Source of the DNA: Oscheius tipulae
Taxonomy: Eukaryota > Nematoda > Chromadorea > Rhabditida > Rhabditidae
NCBI GenBank assembly: GCA_037178975.1
Contig: JASJZH010000004.1
Span: 7,936,001 to 8,000,000 of the forward strand
Length of the DNA stretch: 64,000 bases
Direction: 5' to 3'
Under the pieces are notes generated by a model. The model saw only the letters and a program-made list of their open reading frames with translations, was not told where the DNA came from and made no database searches. Numbering within the stretch: position 1 is the first letter of the stretch; each line of letters opens with the position of its first letter. Of the stretch, positions 33,135 to 46,200 are shown piece by piece. Both the position numbers and the translations under genes were made by a program.

Positions 33135-36100
33135 ATGATTACTACAAGGATGATGATATTTTTATATTCATTGTTTTTAACTTATGCTTTCGCATATGGT
33201 AGGTTCTCGTTGTAATACTAGTACATTTTGAAGATTGTGTACTGCCACAAAAGCTGTCTAACAAGATACTGGAGAAATTGCCAGCCAATTGTACTTCTCT
33301 CACGGGTGATCTTGTGGTATCTGGAACCAGTTTGGATCCTTCGAAATTCTCGAAAATCTTCTGGAATGTGGAAGTTTTATTCGGCTGCGTATCCATTGTT
33401 AATTCTCCGCTTGAAAACTTAAACTTTTTGAGGAATCTCACAACAATCGAATGTAGAGAGGATGATACAAGTTGTTTAGTTTAAATTTTTCGAAGATTAA
33501 CACTTTAGATCTACCAAATGCATTGTTTATCAGCAACAATACTCAGCTCTCTACACTCGGATTCATCAATTTGACAAGAGTTGTAGGTCCTGGCCAAATA
33601 ATAATCGAAAGGATCCGCAAACTATGTATCACGTATTTTGAAGCAACTTTGCTGTATACTCACGACCAGTTCAAAATGGACCTTATTCCACTTTGTGATG
33701 CCTATTACATTGATGAGTGGCTGTCGACAAGCAGTCTCATATACTATTGCCGCTACGAGCCGCCGAATAATTTGCCTGGAACAAACTGCAGCTATTATCA
33801 AGGATCTCTCAAAATTAATTATAAGCTACTGTCAAACAGTGAACCGAGCCTGGAAACACTGGGAAACTACGCCGTTCTTGAGGTCAGCACCTCAACTTCT
33901 GGCGCTAACTAATTTCAGGGCCCTCTCCTGTTCCACGGGACATTGCTGGATGACTTTAGCTTTTTAACTGGACTCGAGACTATTAGATGCACTGGTTACG
34001 CGGCAGCAATCTCTTTTGAACGAAACAGATATTTGAGCAACCTCACATTTCCGAAGTATGCTTTTAAGTCCCCTGATCATTGCCTTCAGATTACAACGAG
34101 TGATAACTGACAAAATGCCTGCTGTTGTTGCTTTCGATGTCCCTTTGTTTACAGCAGAACTGTTTTGTAGCAACAACAAAATTGAATTTTGGAATTCCAA
34201 TACCATGAAACGATGGGACGCGTCTTGCGGTACTTGCCCTTTTTGTACAAACTAAAGTACTTCTTTAGAGGAAGCTGTCAACGTAACCTTCAGCCAAAAA
34301 TCTGAATACGAAGATTCGTACAAACTCATCTCAACAATATTCACTTACCCGCCTTTGATTTTAGGCGTTGTTTTAAGACTCCGTGGCCTTATAATTTTGT
34401 CTTTTGGAAAGGCTCGGAAGGCGCTGAAACTATTCCGAGTTTACATAATTTTCTTCGCAGCAGTTAATTTACTTCAAGCCTTAGAACGCATAATTAACTA
34501 TCAAGTAAGTGCTCTATGCTTGTTGGAAAACAGTTTTTTAGGAAGTTGATTACTCCATATTGCTGGTTATTGCACAGCCTTCTTGGTTAACTTTTGGAGG
34601 AGGAGCTCTACATTTCCTTACAAAAGTTTTCGCGGTCACGAGAGAAGTGTCCTTGTACATTATGCCAGTAGCATACACCTCCGCCTTTTTGCGAACATTC
34701 CTGTTAGTCAAATTAGAGTTTTACGTGAATATCATAAAGTTAAGATCGCCTTGGAAACAATTAGCGAAGTTCGTCGAAAAACTAGTTCTATTTCTATCGG
34801 TAGTTATCAGCTTCATATACTGCGTTTTTGTTTTCCAGGATTTAATGACAATTATACGAGCCGTATTTAATAACGTTGAATCTTACAAAAGTCTTTTCGC
34901 TTACAGCGTTGTGGTAACATGACCCAGTTTTCTTTTATCATTAAACAAACTTCAGAGTGCTAGTTGGTATCTTGAGTGGACAGAAAACCCGAATTTCCAA
35001 ACACAAATCAAAATTTTCAGCCATTTTGATGATCACGCCTTGAATGTGTACGGACAGGTAACTTTTGTATTCGGAACAGCTGCAGAAGGTGGGACAGGGA
35101 CAAAATATCCCGGGATGTTCAGTTACATAGGGGGATGCTAAGTCCCAGGGAGGGGATGCTCGATTCTAGTGGGAATCCTCCGCACAACATTTAGAGAGGA
35201 TATCCGTACCAAAGGGTTAGCGAATGTCACCAAAGCAATGAAGAGATAATGTTCAGGCTTTAAAAACAAACTCCCAACCTTATAAAAAGCTACAACATAA
35301 GAATGAGCTAGAGACCCGAGCTGCTTATGCAGCCAAACTTTTGAGACAAATTATAAGTTGTCTTGTTGTCTTAATTTTGGAAGACAGCCTTTATTGGAAG
35401 TTTTATTTCTTTAGAACAGTCACTGTTACAGTAACTAAGCATTTACTAGTGATACTGAACACCACCTTTACACTGCTCGACTAGGATACATCAATGCCGA
35501 ACCTAACATCCCCCTCTCCTGGAACTGAGCAACCCAGGGATGCTTAGCCATTCTGCCGCCAACGACAGCTTCACAGCCTTTTGGTCACAAAATGGCCTTT
35601 CAGTTTTTTGGGGATGTTAGTATTAACATCAATTGTGCGGGCACAGTGACGGACAGACGTAAGGATGAACACAAATGCGATTTAGTAAAAAAAAAGATAC
35701 AGTTAGACTCGCCCAAAATGTATATATTTACTTTAAAAAGACATGATATAAAACTACATTTGAAGGAATTAACTCTCTGGCGACAACAATTGGAGTACAT
35801 CGGCTTGTCAATTGCGCTCGTTTATCATCTTATTCGTATCATCGATATGAGTTGCTTTCATAGAATGCACTATCCAGTGTATGTGTTCTCCCCAGTTGTT
35901 ATTTTAATCGAGGTAAGATCAGGCAATACCACCAAACTGTGCAAAAATGATTATCAATGGGAACATCAAGGTGTTGCATCCTCTTCCAATACAGGTTTCC
36001 GGCGTTAGATGCAATTCTACTCAAACATCCACGCTAACACTACTTTCAGTACTTCCTAATCCGATTCGCTAACCTTTCCCTGATGTTTACTCGAAAAAAC

Positions 36101-36426
36101 CACCTCTTTTCATGCTTGGCACTAAGAGATACACGGCATGAGTTTGGTCAGCCGTGTGGAGCCCCTTACAACTATTTTCATTTTCTTGCAATGGTACGTG
36201 TTTCGAAGAAGAGCTTTTTTGTACCACATTCAGCTGACGCATCGTTCCTTTAACATCATCTTTCTGCTCGCGTCGTTGATTCTTTGGAGAGTGGCTTGGT
36301 TTGTGCTAATCCTTCCATCCGAATAGTATTTTCAGGCACTACCATCATCTTGGAAAAGCAATGGAGAACATGGCCGAGAGGGAGAAGGTTGCGAGAGATA
36401 GAGAAGAACACAAATGTTTTTCATAA
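33135..36426 (+). CDS. L-domain receptor with multi-pass membrane region, copy C
   Basis: Third, more diverged paralog. ATG at 33135 starts a signal peptide (MITTRMMIFLYSLFLTYAF). L1 (LPANCTSLTGDLVVS, FGCVSIVNSPL, FISNNTQLSTLGF, IIIERIRKLC), L2 (GTLLDDFSFLTGL, RYLSNLTFPKLQR, FCSNNKIEFWNSN) and the polytopic region (YPPLILGVVLRLRG, FAAVNLLQALERI, FLSVVISFIYCVFVF, QLEYIGLSIALVYHLIR, FLLASLILWRVAWYHHLG) follow the order of copy B and the Trp lost in copy A is kept (PWKQLAK). The last exon ends EREKVARDREEHKCFS with TAA. One intron (35059-35769) is much larger than in A and B because it carries a probable MITE. Confidence 0.75.
35107..35542. mobile_element. Probable MITE in intron of receptor copy C
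   Basis: About 435 bp bounded by imperfect inverted repeats of roughly 40 bp: the left end ATCCCGGGATGTTCAGTTA... pairs with the right end read in reverse, CATCCCTGGGTTGCTCAGTT..., and both contain GGGGGATG followed by TTAGG/CTAAG. No coding capacity. The corresponding introns in copies A and B are far shorter, consistent with an insertion. Confidence 0.5.
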
Positions 36427-36633
36427 AGAGCTCCAGGACGATTACCGATTTCCATAGAAAATTTTTGCACACGACTCGCTCTTTGTACCTAATCCAATTT
36501 GGAAACCAATGGTTGTTCTCCGCGTTTGAAATGACTTTATCCTCATACTCCTAATATTTCTTGCACTTGCCATTGTTGCTGCAAAAAATAAAGAATTTAT
36601 CTTCCATGCAAATTAAAAATTTCCCTCTTTCAG

Positions 36634-36950
36634 TACTGCCTCTCGCGATATGGAACGCTATTTACCAGCTAGGTCATGAGCTCCCTTCGCAGTGGATGTA
36701 ATGCGTTGAGAGATGAGAGTACACCTCCCATTGTACAACCCTTGTAGCGTTCCGTATAAGAAGCTCCACTTTTTACTACAATGGTAATTGTCACATTTTG
36801 AGATTCGTAGTGCTGTAGATTATTCACCGATTCTACAACGTGCTCTATCTTCTATCTTCTCTCATCATTTGAAGGGTTGCCTGGTATTATCATCGTCTAA
36901 GGAAAGGCTATGGAACACCACAAAAAGAAGGAAACTGGCTTGTCATTAAC
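36634..36950 (+). pseudogene. Remnant of a fourth L-domain/membrane receptor (3' end)
   Basis: After a TTTCAG acceptor the sequence YCLSRYGTLFTS aligns to the YFLLRYGVYAKW exon of copy B, and further on YNVLYLLSSLII, a TGA, RVAWYYHRLRKG aligns to the last helix and tail (YLLCSLVIWRVAWYHHR). Several stops (TAG at 36668 region, TGA before RVAW) and loss of all upstream exons make this a dead partial copy, so the cluster once had at least four members. Confidence 0.65.
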
Positions 36951-37210
36951 CATAAAGTAATGTGTTATCGTCTTTTCCCTCTTCAAGTTGATAAGAAAAG
37001 GGGATTTGGTGGGGATTAGATTGATAGGGCCGGAGTCAGCTAGAGATATCTAACCGAACGAACTTGCCGGGAAAACAAATGTCATACATTTTTCTGGTTT
37101 CTGCGAGTTCCGTTTTGCATACAAAATGTTGCTTCCACGTTGTATTGATAAGAGACTTCGTTACGACCAGGCAAGACGATAACCGTCCCGGAGGAGACGG
37201 AGCGAAAAGC

Positions 37211-40200
37211 ATGCGCCTCCTTTTTGTCCTCCTTGCTCTGGCAGCAGCAACAGCAGGTTTGATCCTTCATTTTTTTTTCTAAGAAACTTTATGTTCAGGA
37301 GCCGCAGTCTACTATGAAATCCACGGCCATCTTGCTGCAATCGAGGCAGAACAAGTAGCCAGACCCAAATTCTATGGGAGTCAAGGAGAACTAGTTAGAA
37401 AGCAGCTCCAAACGCTCATTCCTGACAAATTCGTATACTTTTCTCTCAGAGAGTTCCAGTAAGTTGCGTTTGTGTTTCTGCTTAAACTATTGCTTAGAAT
37501 CCACGGAGCAGCAGTCGAAAAATCAACGGCTATATTTTATGGTTACTTGACTCTCAATGAGGAGGTGGATGTTAGTGAGATGAAGATTGCCGGACTAGAG
37601 ATCTTCTACTTCAGTAAAAGAGGTAAGTACATAAAGATTATTGAACTAAATGCAGCGAACGAGAGTGACACAGAAGACACGTGAAGGTACTTGTAGGCTC
37701 ATTGGTACTGCTATCAATTAGTTTCTACACAGTCACAGCTCACCCGCACCCTCATATTCCTAGTCTTCTTTGCCTCTCCTCCAGGGCGTTACCCACCTGA
37801 TAAGAAGTGGCTTTTATAGACCAGCTTCCGAATTTCGATGTGATCACCGACAATGATGACGCTGTCAATTGCATTAATGGTGGTCTGATCCTTCCAAACA
37901 ATACTTGTGCATGCCCCGCATTTTACACTGGCCAGAATTGTGAGCAGCCGGTCTGTATGAACTATGGAATTGTGGACGGAAACAGATGTGCTTGTCCACC
38001 TGGGCATTATTCCGTCAACTGCGAGCCAAGTATGGTATAATTGGGCTACCGCAATCCATGCTTTGTAGGAGGTTGTCTTCCAGCTATCCAAGACAAGTTT
38101 GACAACTCAAAGCAAACCTTCATTTTGGTTCTGAACCAGCGTTCAACTATGGCCTATGTGATGAACAGTGTTATTACTGGAATGCAGAATACACTGAAGA
38201 CCATTTACCTAAAGAGTGGGCAGATTGACAACTACATTTTGATCAACTATATTTACACATCTCGTAAGAACTTACCCGATTCGTGGAGCTTTTGAGTTTA
38301 CAGAAAATGCTTACTATATGAATCAGAAGATGTTCAAGACCGAAACCGACTTTCTGAACTATCTGTACGGAGTACATGTGACCGATGGAGAATCTCTACA
38401 GTACACACAACAGGCAATCTACGCGGCCCAGAACTTGTGAGTTACATAGTTTAAAAGACAAGACTTGGCTAGAGGTTTTCGGCTGATTCATACAATAATC
38501 GTTTCTTCCACTTCAGCTGGAAGATTAGTTCTTGATGATATTTCAGTGACCCATATATGCATGGCTTCTCCAACCTCTTTGTCTTCACCGATGCGACTGA
38601 CATTGAAGGAAGCGCTCCTGTGTACCAAATCAGTTCGAACGCTTCCGAGATTAACGTCATCACGAAAACTATCGCCTGGAGAAACCGAGTAGGGGTTTTA
38701 CAATTGAACTGTACTGAACAACATCCAGATTGTCTACCTCCTTTCGCAAATGCAAGGACAGCCCATAGATAACAGTGGAAACAGTTACGATACTTACAGA
38801 AGAGTAGCTGCAGCCACTCTGGGTGACATTATTTCGTTCGATATGACAGAAACTCAAACGGTAACCATATTGCTGGATATATTTAATCATGAAACCAGAT
38901 TATGAATCAAGTGATTCCGCTCTACATGCAAAACGAGAATGTGTACGTAACTTACAGCACAAACAGTACCAGTGTTAATATTCCATCAAGTGAAGGCGTA
39001 AACGTCACCGTTCTGATAACCGTAGAGCCAAATGGCGCCTGTATGGCATTTACTATTCTTTCAAATTTTACTGACTTTTAGTCCCGATCATTCCGACGAA
39101 CCCATTTCTTATAACTGTTAGTGCAGCACGATTCCAGGTATTTGGGTAGCTTCCCAAACCTCTGAGAGAACTCTTCTAGGTTCTGTCTGGCATGCCAGCG
39201 CCGTTTAACATCACTGGCTCTTACTCGTTACGAGCTTTTGTCAATTCTGGCAAAACTGTGCTTCTAGGATACTCAACAGATCCGTTGATTGACATCGGAT
39301 CAGCATATATTCCTGCAGGTAAGTTAACTTAAAGTGCGTCATCCTCAATATGCATCCTGACTAACAGCAGCAAGTTTAATTCATTCAAGCGTCGTCATAG
39401 GTTTCGTACAAGTTTTGCTTGAGTAGTACGCGTACTCTATCTCGCCAGATTTTTCCCTAATACGAACACCAATACATGTTTTTGCACCTGAATCGCAGTA
39501 TTTCCTCTCAAACATTAAGGTTGCGGGCCTTCTCTTGTTTATAGCTAAACAGAACTTTTCTGAGCAAGAAGTATCACCTGAGGGGCAGCACCATGGCAGA
39601 CATGAGGCCATTGAGAGGCAGAATAATAATCAGCTTTATTATTGCGAAAGACGCAAAACTGAGCAAATTCTTCAAGTAAAACGAACCCGAGCACATTTAT
39701 TGGGTTGGACATGAACGTTGAATACTTTTCTGCCGAATGAGATATTGATTGTCTAGGGTCTACAAAGCCTTTGGCTCTCTTTCGATTGACAGAGTTAAAA
39801 ATAAAAGGATACGATAGAAAGAATTATAATCTGCTTCAATAAGATTTATTATAAATTTAAAGGATTAAATAAAGCGGGTGCTTTGACAAGACATCACAAT
39901 CACATTTCTTGGACATGTAAATTCACAACGATATATTTGCATTTCCAGAAGTTCCTCCCCCGTACGTTTCTGCAGCACTTATTGGATTTACTAACAACTC
40001 TGTCACATACTCGTTCATTGACAATACTGGAAGTATGCAATGGACAACTCCTACAACAACTAGTCCTGCTGGCCCTCGACCTGGAATGGAATGCTCGTTC
40101 CCGCTCTCCTTTGGACAATTCCAAACTTCTTTGGACCCTGCCAAGGATTGGTTTGTTTCCCAAACATTTTTAATCTAAGACCACATTTCAGGGCAATGCT

Positions 40201-43200
40201 GAATATCGGTACGGCTGTTCGTATTGTACCTGCTTTTTCCGGAATGATGGACTATCACACGGCAGTACCGTGGAACTGCTTCAATGGAGGAACTCTAATA
40301 GGCCCAAAGTCTTGTCTTTGTAGTGGCTTGTTTCTTGGACCCAATTGTGCCACTCCTGTCTGTCTGAACTTGGGTAAAGTAAACCCGTTCCCAGGAAATG
40401 GAAATCCATTGTGTCTTTGCCATGCTGGTTACGGTGGAGATCATTGTGAAGTTTGTAAGCGAGAGTTTTGTCCATTTAATGACCTGGATTCTTTAGTGGC
40501 CTGTCCTATTCAACCTGAGCCCAACTATGGCTTTGGCAGAGAAAGAACACTGGCTATAGTTCTTCAGACATCGATGTCACAAGCTGGAGTAAGTTAGAGA
40601 TAGCTGAAATAGGGCTAATTAACAAAAAAAAAGTCTTTTTAAAAGTGCTATTTAACATTTTGTTCTAAATATAGTTTCAAACTTTTAGATCAACGCTAAC
40701 ATTCTGGCCGGTTTCACCAACATCATTGGAACGTTGTCTGGTCTGGACGCTTTCTCCGGGTACTCTCAGACCACCTTTAACAACATCGTTAGAGATGGTT
40801 CTTTTTACATTTACCTTTAATTTAAACTGAACTTCCAGGCCAGAACTATACACAAATCTTGAACAAAGACTACGAAGATCCGAATAATTTTCTCTATGCT
40901 CTTCAGAGTGACAACATTCAATACTTGTAGCTTCGCCAATCTGTTTCATTCGTAAAAAATGTTTTAGAGCAACCTCGTCTCAAACCCAGGACTCTCTCGC
41001 CGCTTTAGACAAGGCTATTACACTCCTTGACAATGAAAAATCGTCCATCTTTCTTTTCACAGACTCACCTCCACAGAGTCAGTTCTCAGAAAATGAGATC
41101 ATTGCTTTGGCCGTATCGCGACAGTTGGAAATCAACATCGTGATCACTCCTCCCTACGGAATGTCCGAGCTGTGCATGTCTGGAGGAAATGCAAATCTGT
41201 ATAGAGACATTGCTCAGAAGACTGGAGGAATGGTTCTGAACTTGTGCCAGCCCTACGGAAACTATTCAACTGATCCACTTCTTACCGTAAGTTTTCGAGC
41301 GCAATTCATAGGCTGATTCAGTTCCTAAACAGCTATGGACCCAGCCATCATCATACTGAAAACTTGAACGAGGTATTGGGGGTAAATACTATTTCTATGA
41401 GCATCAGTCCGGACAATTCTAGAGACACTCTCTTCGCGTTTGTCAATTGCGGTAAGTCTATCAGTAAAAAATTCTATCCAAAGCTTAAGAAAAGGAACAC
41501 CAAGTAGTCGTCTTTACTGACATGGATACCACAGTCAACACCACTTTGTCACCCATCGCGAGTATTCCGTTTGTCGGAATCTACCAACTGGCTCCGAGTG
41601 CTACAAATGTCAACGGCTACTTCCTACAAGTGACGCCGGTTGGCGGAGGAGCCTGTTCTGTCAGAGTGTCGGAAAAGACACAGAACTCTGTGTACCTGGC
41701 TTTTTCTCCAAATCCCTCTGTGGACAGATTGTATGAATCACTAACATACGGTAAGAATCAACCGTGAGAGAACACAATTATGGTTCAGGTCAAATCACAT
41801 CAATCGTGGCCCATCCCTATGCCGGCAGCTATCTCATCAACGCGACTAACATACAAATTCAAGTGTTCACTGATGACCAAACGGAGCTGTACTGGTAAGT
41901 CAAAGAGGAATTGAAGATATGAGAGATTCAGCGGCTATGCAACAAGGAGGACAAATTGCGAATACGACTATTACTTTGCTGCTCCGTTTATATGCACAGA
42001 ATCTCAACAAACGTTCATTTTTACGGTAAGTCTCCACAGCTAAAAGTCTTCTCTTCCGTACCTTCTTGCCACAAACATAGTGTCAAGAATTAGAACGACA
42101 GGAACATTCTATCACGCCCCATCGCAGCAGACAACAAAAAGTAGTCTTAATGCCGTTTTGACAGCTTTACAAAGACGTATCGTACCGCCTGATTAATCTC
42201 TTAATGTCGCACCCAGACCGTTTCAATAATCGCAAGTATGTTGAACATTCGACTGACGAAAAACGGCTAACAATTCCGAATTCTCTTCTACCCCCTAACT
42301 ACGAACTATCTAATCACACGTTTATTCTCAGCATGTCCGCGCGCTTCTAGTAGTTCGAAAAAAGAGAGAATATTTATTAATTGCGCTTCACAGCGGAGTT
42401 CTTCCCTCGTTGAGCTTCTTCTGTTCCTCAGCCAGCTCTTCCCACTTTTCAGCGTTGTATTTACATCGGTCCCTCAGACTGGACATATCGGGCAAAACCT
42501 TGGCTATGAGGTCATAGCAAGGCAGACATATTCCTCGCATGAATCCTACCTAGTTATAGATTTTATAGTAACGTAAAAACATCACGATTACCTGCATCTG
42601 TGGGAGCTCGTGGGCCTTGTTTCTGTCCATCATGGCAATTGGCTCGCGGCCGTTCTTCCTCTCAGCATCGCCCTGTTCATAGAATTCTTCGAAGATTACT
42701 TTAACGGTTTCGGTCTGTATCTGCCAGGGCTTTGCAGAAGCGATGAGATCACAGCCAGTCATAAGAACAGCTTGAACGAGTTTTCGATGCTGAGGGTTAG
42801 TGATGCTGTAATTGCCAGCATCCACAATCTTGTTTAGTTCGGCTTTGTTGCTAGTAAAGGATTGGAAAAAGAAAAACATTTAGGCACCTGAAGAAAAGAG
42901 CCAGATCGGTGGCCAGGATAGAGTGCTTGATAAGTCCCAAGGCATTCTTGTACTCGTCAGAAGTCATGGATTTCAGAATATTGTGACCGTCCTGAAAGAC
43001 CATTCCGTCGAGAAAATCAAAAATAAGACATACCTGCTGCAAAATCGTGACAGTCTGATTGAAATGATGATGTTCCATCACAGAAGTAGTGTAGATTGAG
43101 GCCAGTGGAGTCGACATCGTCTTCATATAAGCGTTGTTCTTACCGCGGTGATCCAAGTCGTGACAGAGACAAGATACATATAAAGCCAGAGCCTCGTGAG

Positions 43201-46200
43201 CAGAAAAAACTGTCTTGTTCTTGTGCAGCATGACGAACATGGCATGGGCAACTGACCAGCCATGAGCCCAGTTGTGATAGGCTACACGTCGATAGTTCTT
43301 CCTCACGGTGAGCACAAAGCGAATAAGATCGTCACCGTCGACCCGGCTAAAAGCGTTTTGTAATTTTTTTTAAGAATGCTTACAACTCGTCAGTAAAGAG
43401 TGCCTTGAACATGTATACCGCGTATAGAGGCTTCTCCAGCTCCGACAGTCGCATTCCATTGAAGTCGAAAGTCTCCAGTTCCACGATTCTCTTATGAGGC
43501 TGGTGGGCCTCAACTTTCTTTAGCTTGTTGACTTCGTCGCGATGACAGACACTGTGGTAAGCCAAAACTTCCAGAGCGACGCGGTAGCGCTGTTCACTTC
43601 TTCGGATCTTGTCGTAGAGCTTGGCATGATGCAGAGCCAAACCGCAGTAGACAGCGAATGTGGCAAAGGAGTCCTCGTCAGCTTGGGTAAAGGCTCCATC
43701 AGCCTTGTTGACCATCTGAACCACTCCGATAACACTAAATTTGTTACTTGTTTGTTTGCAGTGATTGATTCCTTACTGATTTCTGATCAAGATCGGCATG
43801 CAAAGGATGCTCTTGGTCGTGTAACCAGTAGTTGAATCCACGTCCTTGTTGAAACGTTCGTCGTCATAGGCATTTTCTGAAGGTTGTCAACTAGTTATTT
43901 GGAACATCCGACGCTCTGAAGGCTCAGTTAATCGTTGTTTTACCCAGTCACATGATAATTGCATATTTTTGTAGCCGGTCTAAAAGACTATTCTAAATTT
44001 GACTACAGCAAACTGGTTAGGGAATTCTGTTTGAGCTTCTCAAATTAAGAGCAGAGCTTCGCAGCTGAAGCTGAAAGTACGTACGCTTCTATTTACCCCT
44101 TCGACTTTCGACAGCTACAAATGTCACTTTCACTCCCAAATACCAACCGATATTTAGACCGATCCCAGTAGAAGCCACATGTCCAGCAATTCCCTTGCTC
44201 ATCGGGAACCTGATTTCCTTCTTGCCGTCCTCTCGTATTTTGGCGTGTTCTTCTTCCCCTGTTCCTACATCAAAAATCCTCGCGTACAACTCCTGAGTTT
44301 TTTGATCCACCAGAAATAGAGAAGCCCTATCGGCGTTGACCAGGCTTTGGGCAAAGTTCTGTGCTTTTGATCATTGTGACTGGGGAATAACAAACCATGA
44401 TCTTGATGATGACGGTGTCCATGCTGACAATGTCTTGGAAGAAGGAGCGCGTGACGTCGAGAAGAAAGTTGCTCAACTTGCGCTCTTTGGCCAACGTCTC
44501 GAAGGTTCCATTCTCTCCACCACTGAGATGGGAAGCCATCTGAAAATGTGGCTTCTCAGACGAGTGGAAAACAATATTGTGGTGTTTCTAGGGCACTGAC
44601 GTATCAAAGCACCTTGGGCAATACATGAAAACGTTTTTTTTGGAGGGCCTCTAACATTTACGAGGAAAAAATGTAAAAAGAGGTAACCTGGGCTTTTTCT
44701 TCGGCAGCTTTAGCCTTCATAGAAGCGTACATTCTGGCAATGTTTACACAATCAGATTCGCTCTCGAGGGAGCTTATGAGTCTTCAGCACGTATCATTAG
44801 AGAGATAACGACTCTACTCCGTAATTATGATCAGCTATGAGTAATAAATGTGCTTTGAAGTCTGATTTTCCAAAAATCCTTGTAAGATGTGCTGACGACT
44901 TCGAAACTTGCATGTACAAGTTTTTTCTTTCAGGCAGGGTTAGTCATTAAACGTCTTGCTATAGGACAAAATCTTAGAGGTGGGGAGAGTGGTAACTTTT
45001 TTCACTATCGTAAACCAAACCTGAGCAAAGTGAATGGAAGCTGCTGCCCATGTGCAGATGACATTGACGATTTGTCTATCCGACTCATTGACCTGGCGGT
45101 AAAAGTTGATTTCTCCAAGTGTATTTTCAGAAGGTCCAATGACTTTCTGACTATAAATTGAAGGGCGACGTCCCTTTTTGGCAATCTATATTCGTTGTTT
45201 TACATTATTCAAATTTACAACAAGCCTTTTCAATTTTGAGGCTCCCATCGTCGTCTTTCAAGATTCTGAACGAGCCGTCGTCGTTCAATAGCACTGCTTC
45301 TAGAGTGTTTGTTCCCACAACTTGTCCGCAACATTGGGCTGTCTCATAGAGCATTCTGGCCTAAATGTTTGGGGATACTGTAGTTGTAGGATTGCTTATT
45401 CCGTAGTATAGCTATAGCCTCACCTGCTCATCTCCCTGATCCAGGATTATTCGTCGACGACTGCTCAGATCGTAGCTCTAAACTTAGAAGAGTCATCGCG
45501 CTGATTGCTTTAACGACTCACACTCCAGGACCCCTTCGGGACAGAATTTGAATCGGGTTCAATAGTTTTCTTCCTTAAATGACCCCATCCCTCGAAGACC
45601 TCATTGCTAATGTAACTGCCAGTGATGTACTTCTCTACAATTTCCGGGTTGGCTTGTAGGTACTTGAAGACATCGGTCTCGTCAAATTCCATCTGGAAAT
45701 GATCTTTCAAACAGAAAAAAGAGAGAAATAGAGATTTTGGCAAGCCGGAATAAGAAATTGGGTGCTGCGGCACCATGGCCGAAGCATCACTGATGGTCAC
45801 CGTGGCAACGGGTGGATCATCAGGCAGCTTGTGGCGCGCATCAGCTAATTGGAGTGCTTCTTCTTTTTGGCTGTTAATCTGGGAAAGATATCTTTCACTG
45901 ATGGTGAAAGACCATCGATATTCTAAAGTTTTGAATAATAAGAGATGTTTCTTAAGTTTTAGGATCTGTTTCTCCAAACCTTTATTGAACTTTTTTTTAG
46001 ACTACAGTAACAACTGTCTCCGGCACTTTCTTTAGAACCCAACGCGGTTTCTGCTACCACGACTTCGATGTCTGTCTGAATGGAGGAACTTATGGTATTT
46101 TCTTTTTTACCAATACACCACCTTTCAGATGCCGATGACTACCGCTGCATCTGTACTTCCGACTACGAAGGTGACTTCTGTGAGAATCCGAACTGTCAGA

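Noticed and set aside
36427-36633. Idea that receptor copy C continues into the 36.6-kb fragment
   Set aside because: Copy C already has its own last helix and tail with TAA at 36424-36426; the fragment repeats those exons and is a separate remnant.
38680-38775. Apparent frameshift in the EGF/vWA gene (frame ending ARTAHR)
   Set aside because: A 40-bp intron (GTAGGGG...CATCCAG) removes it and gives RNR joined to [15 protein letters not shown] in phase.
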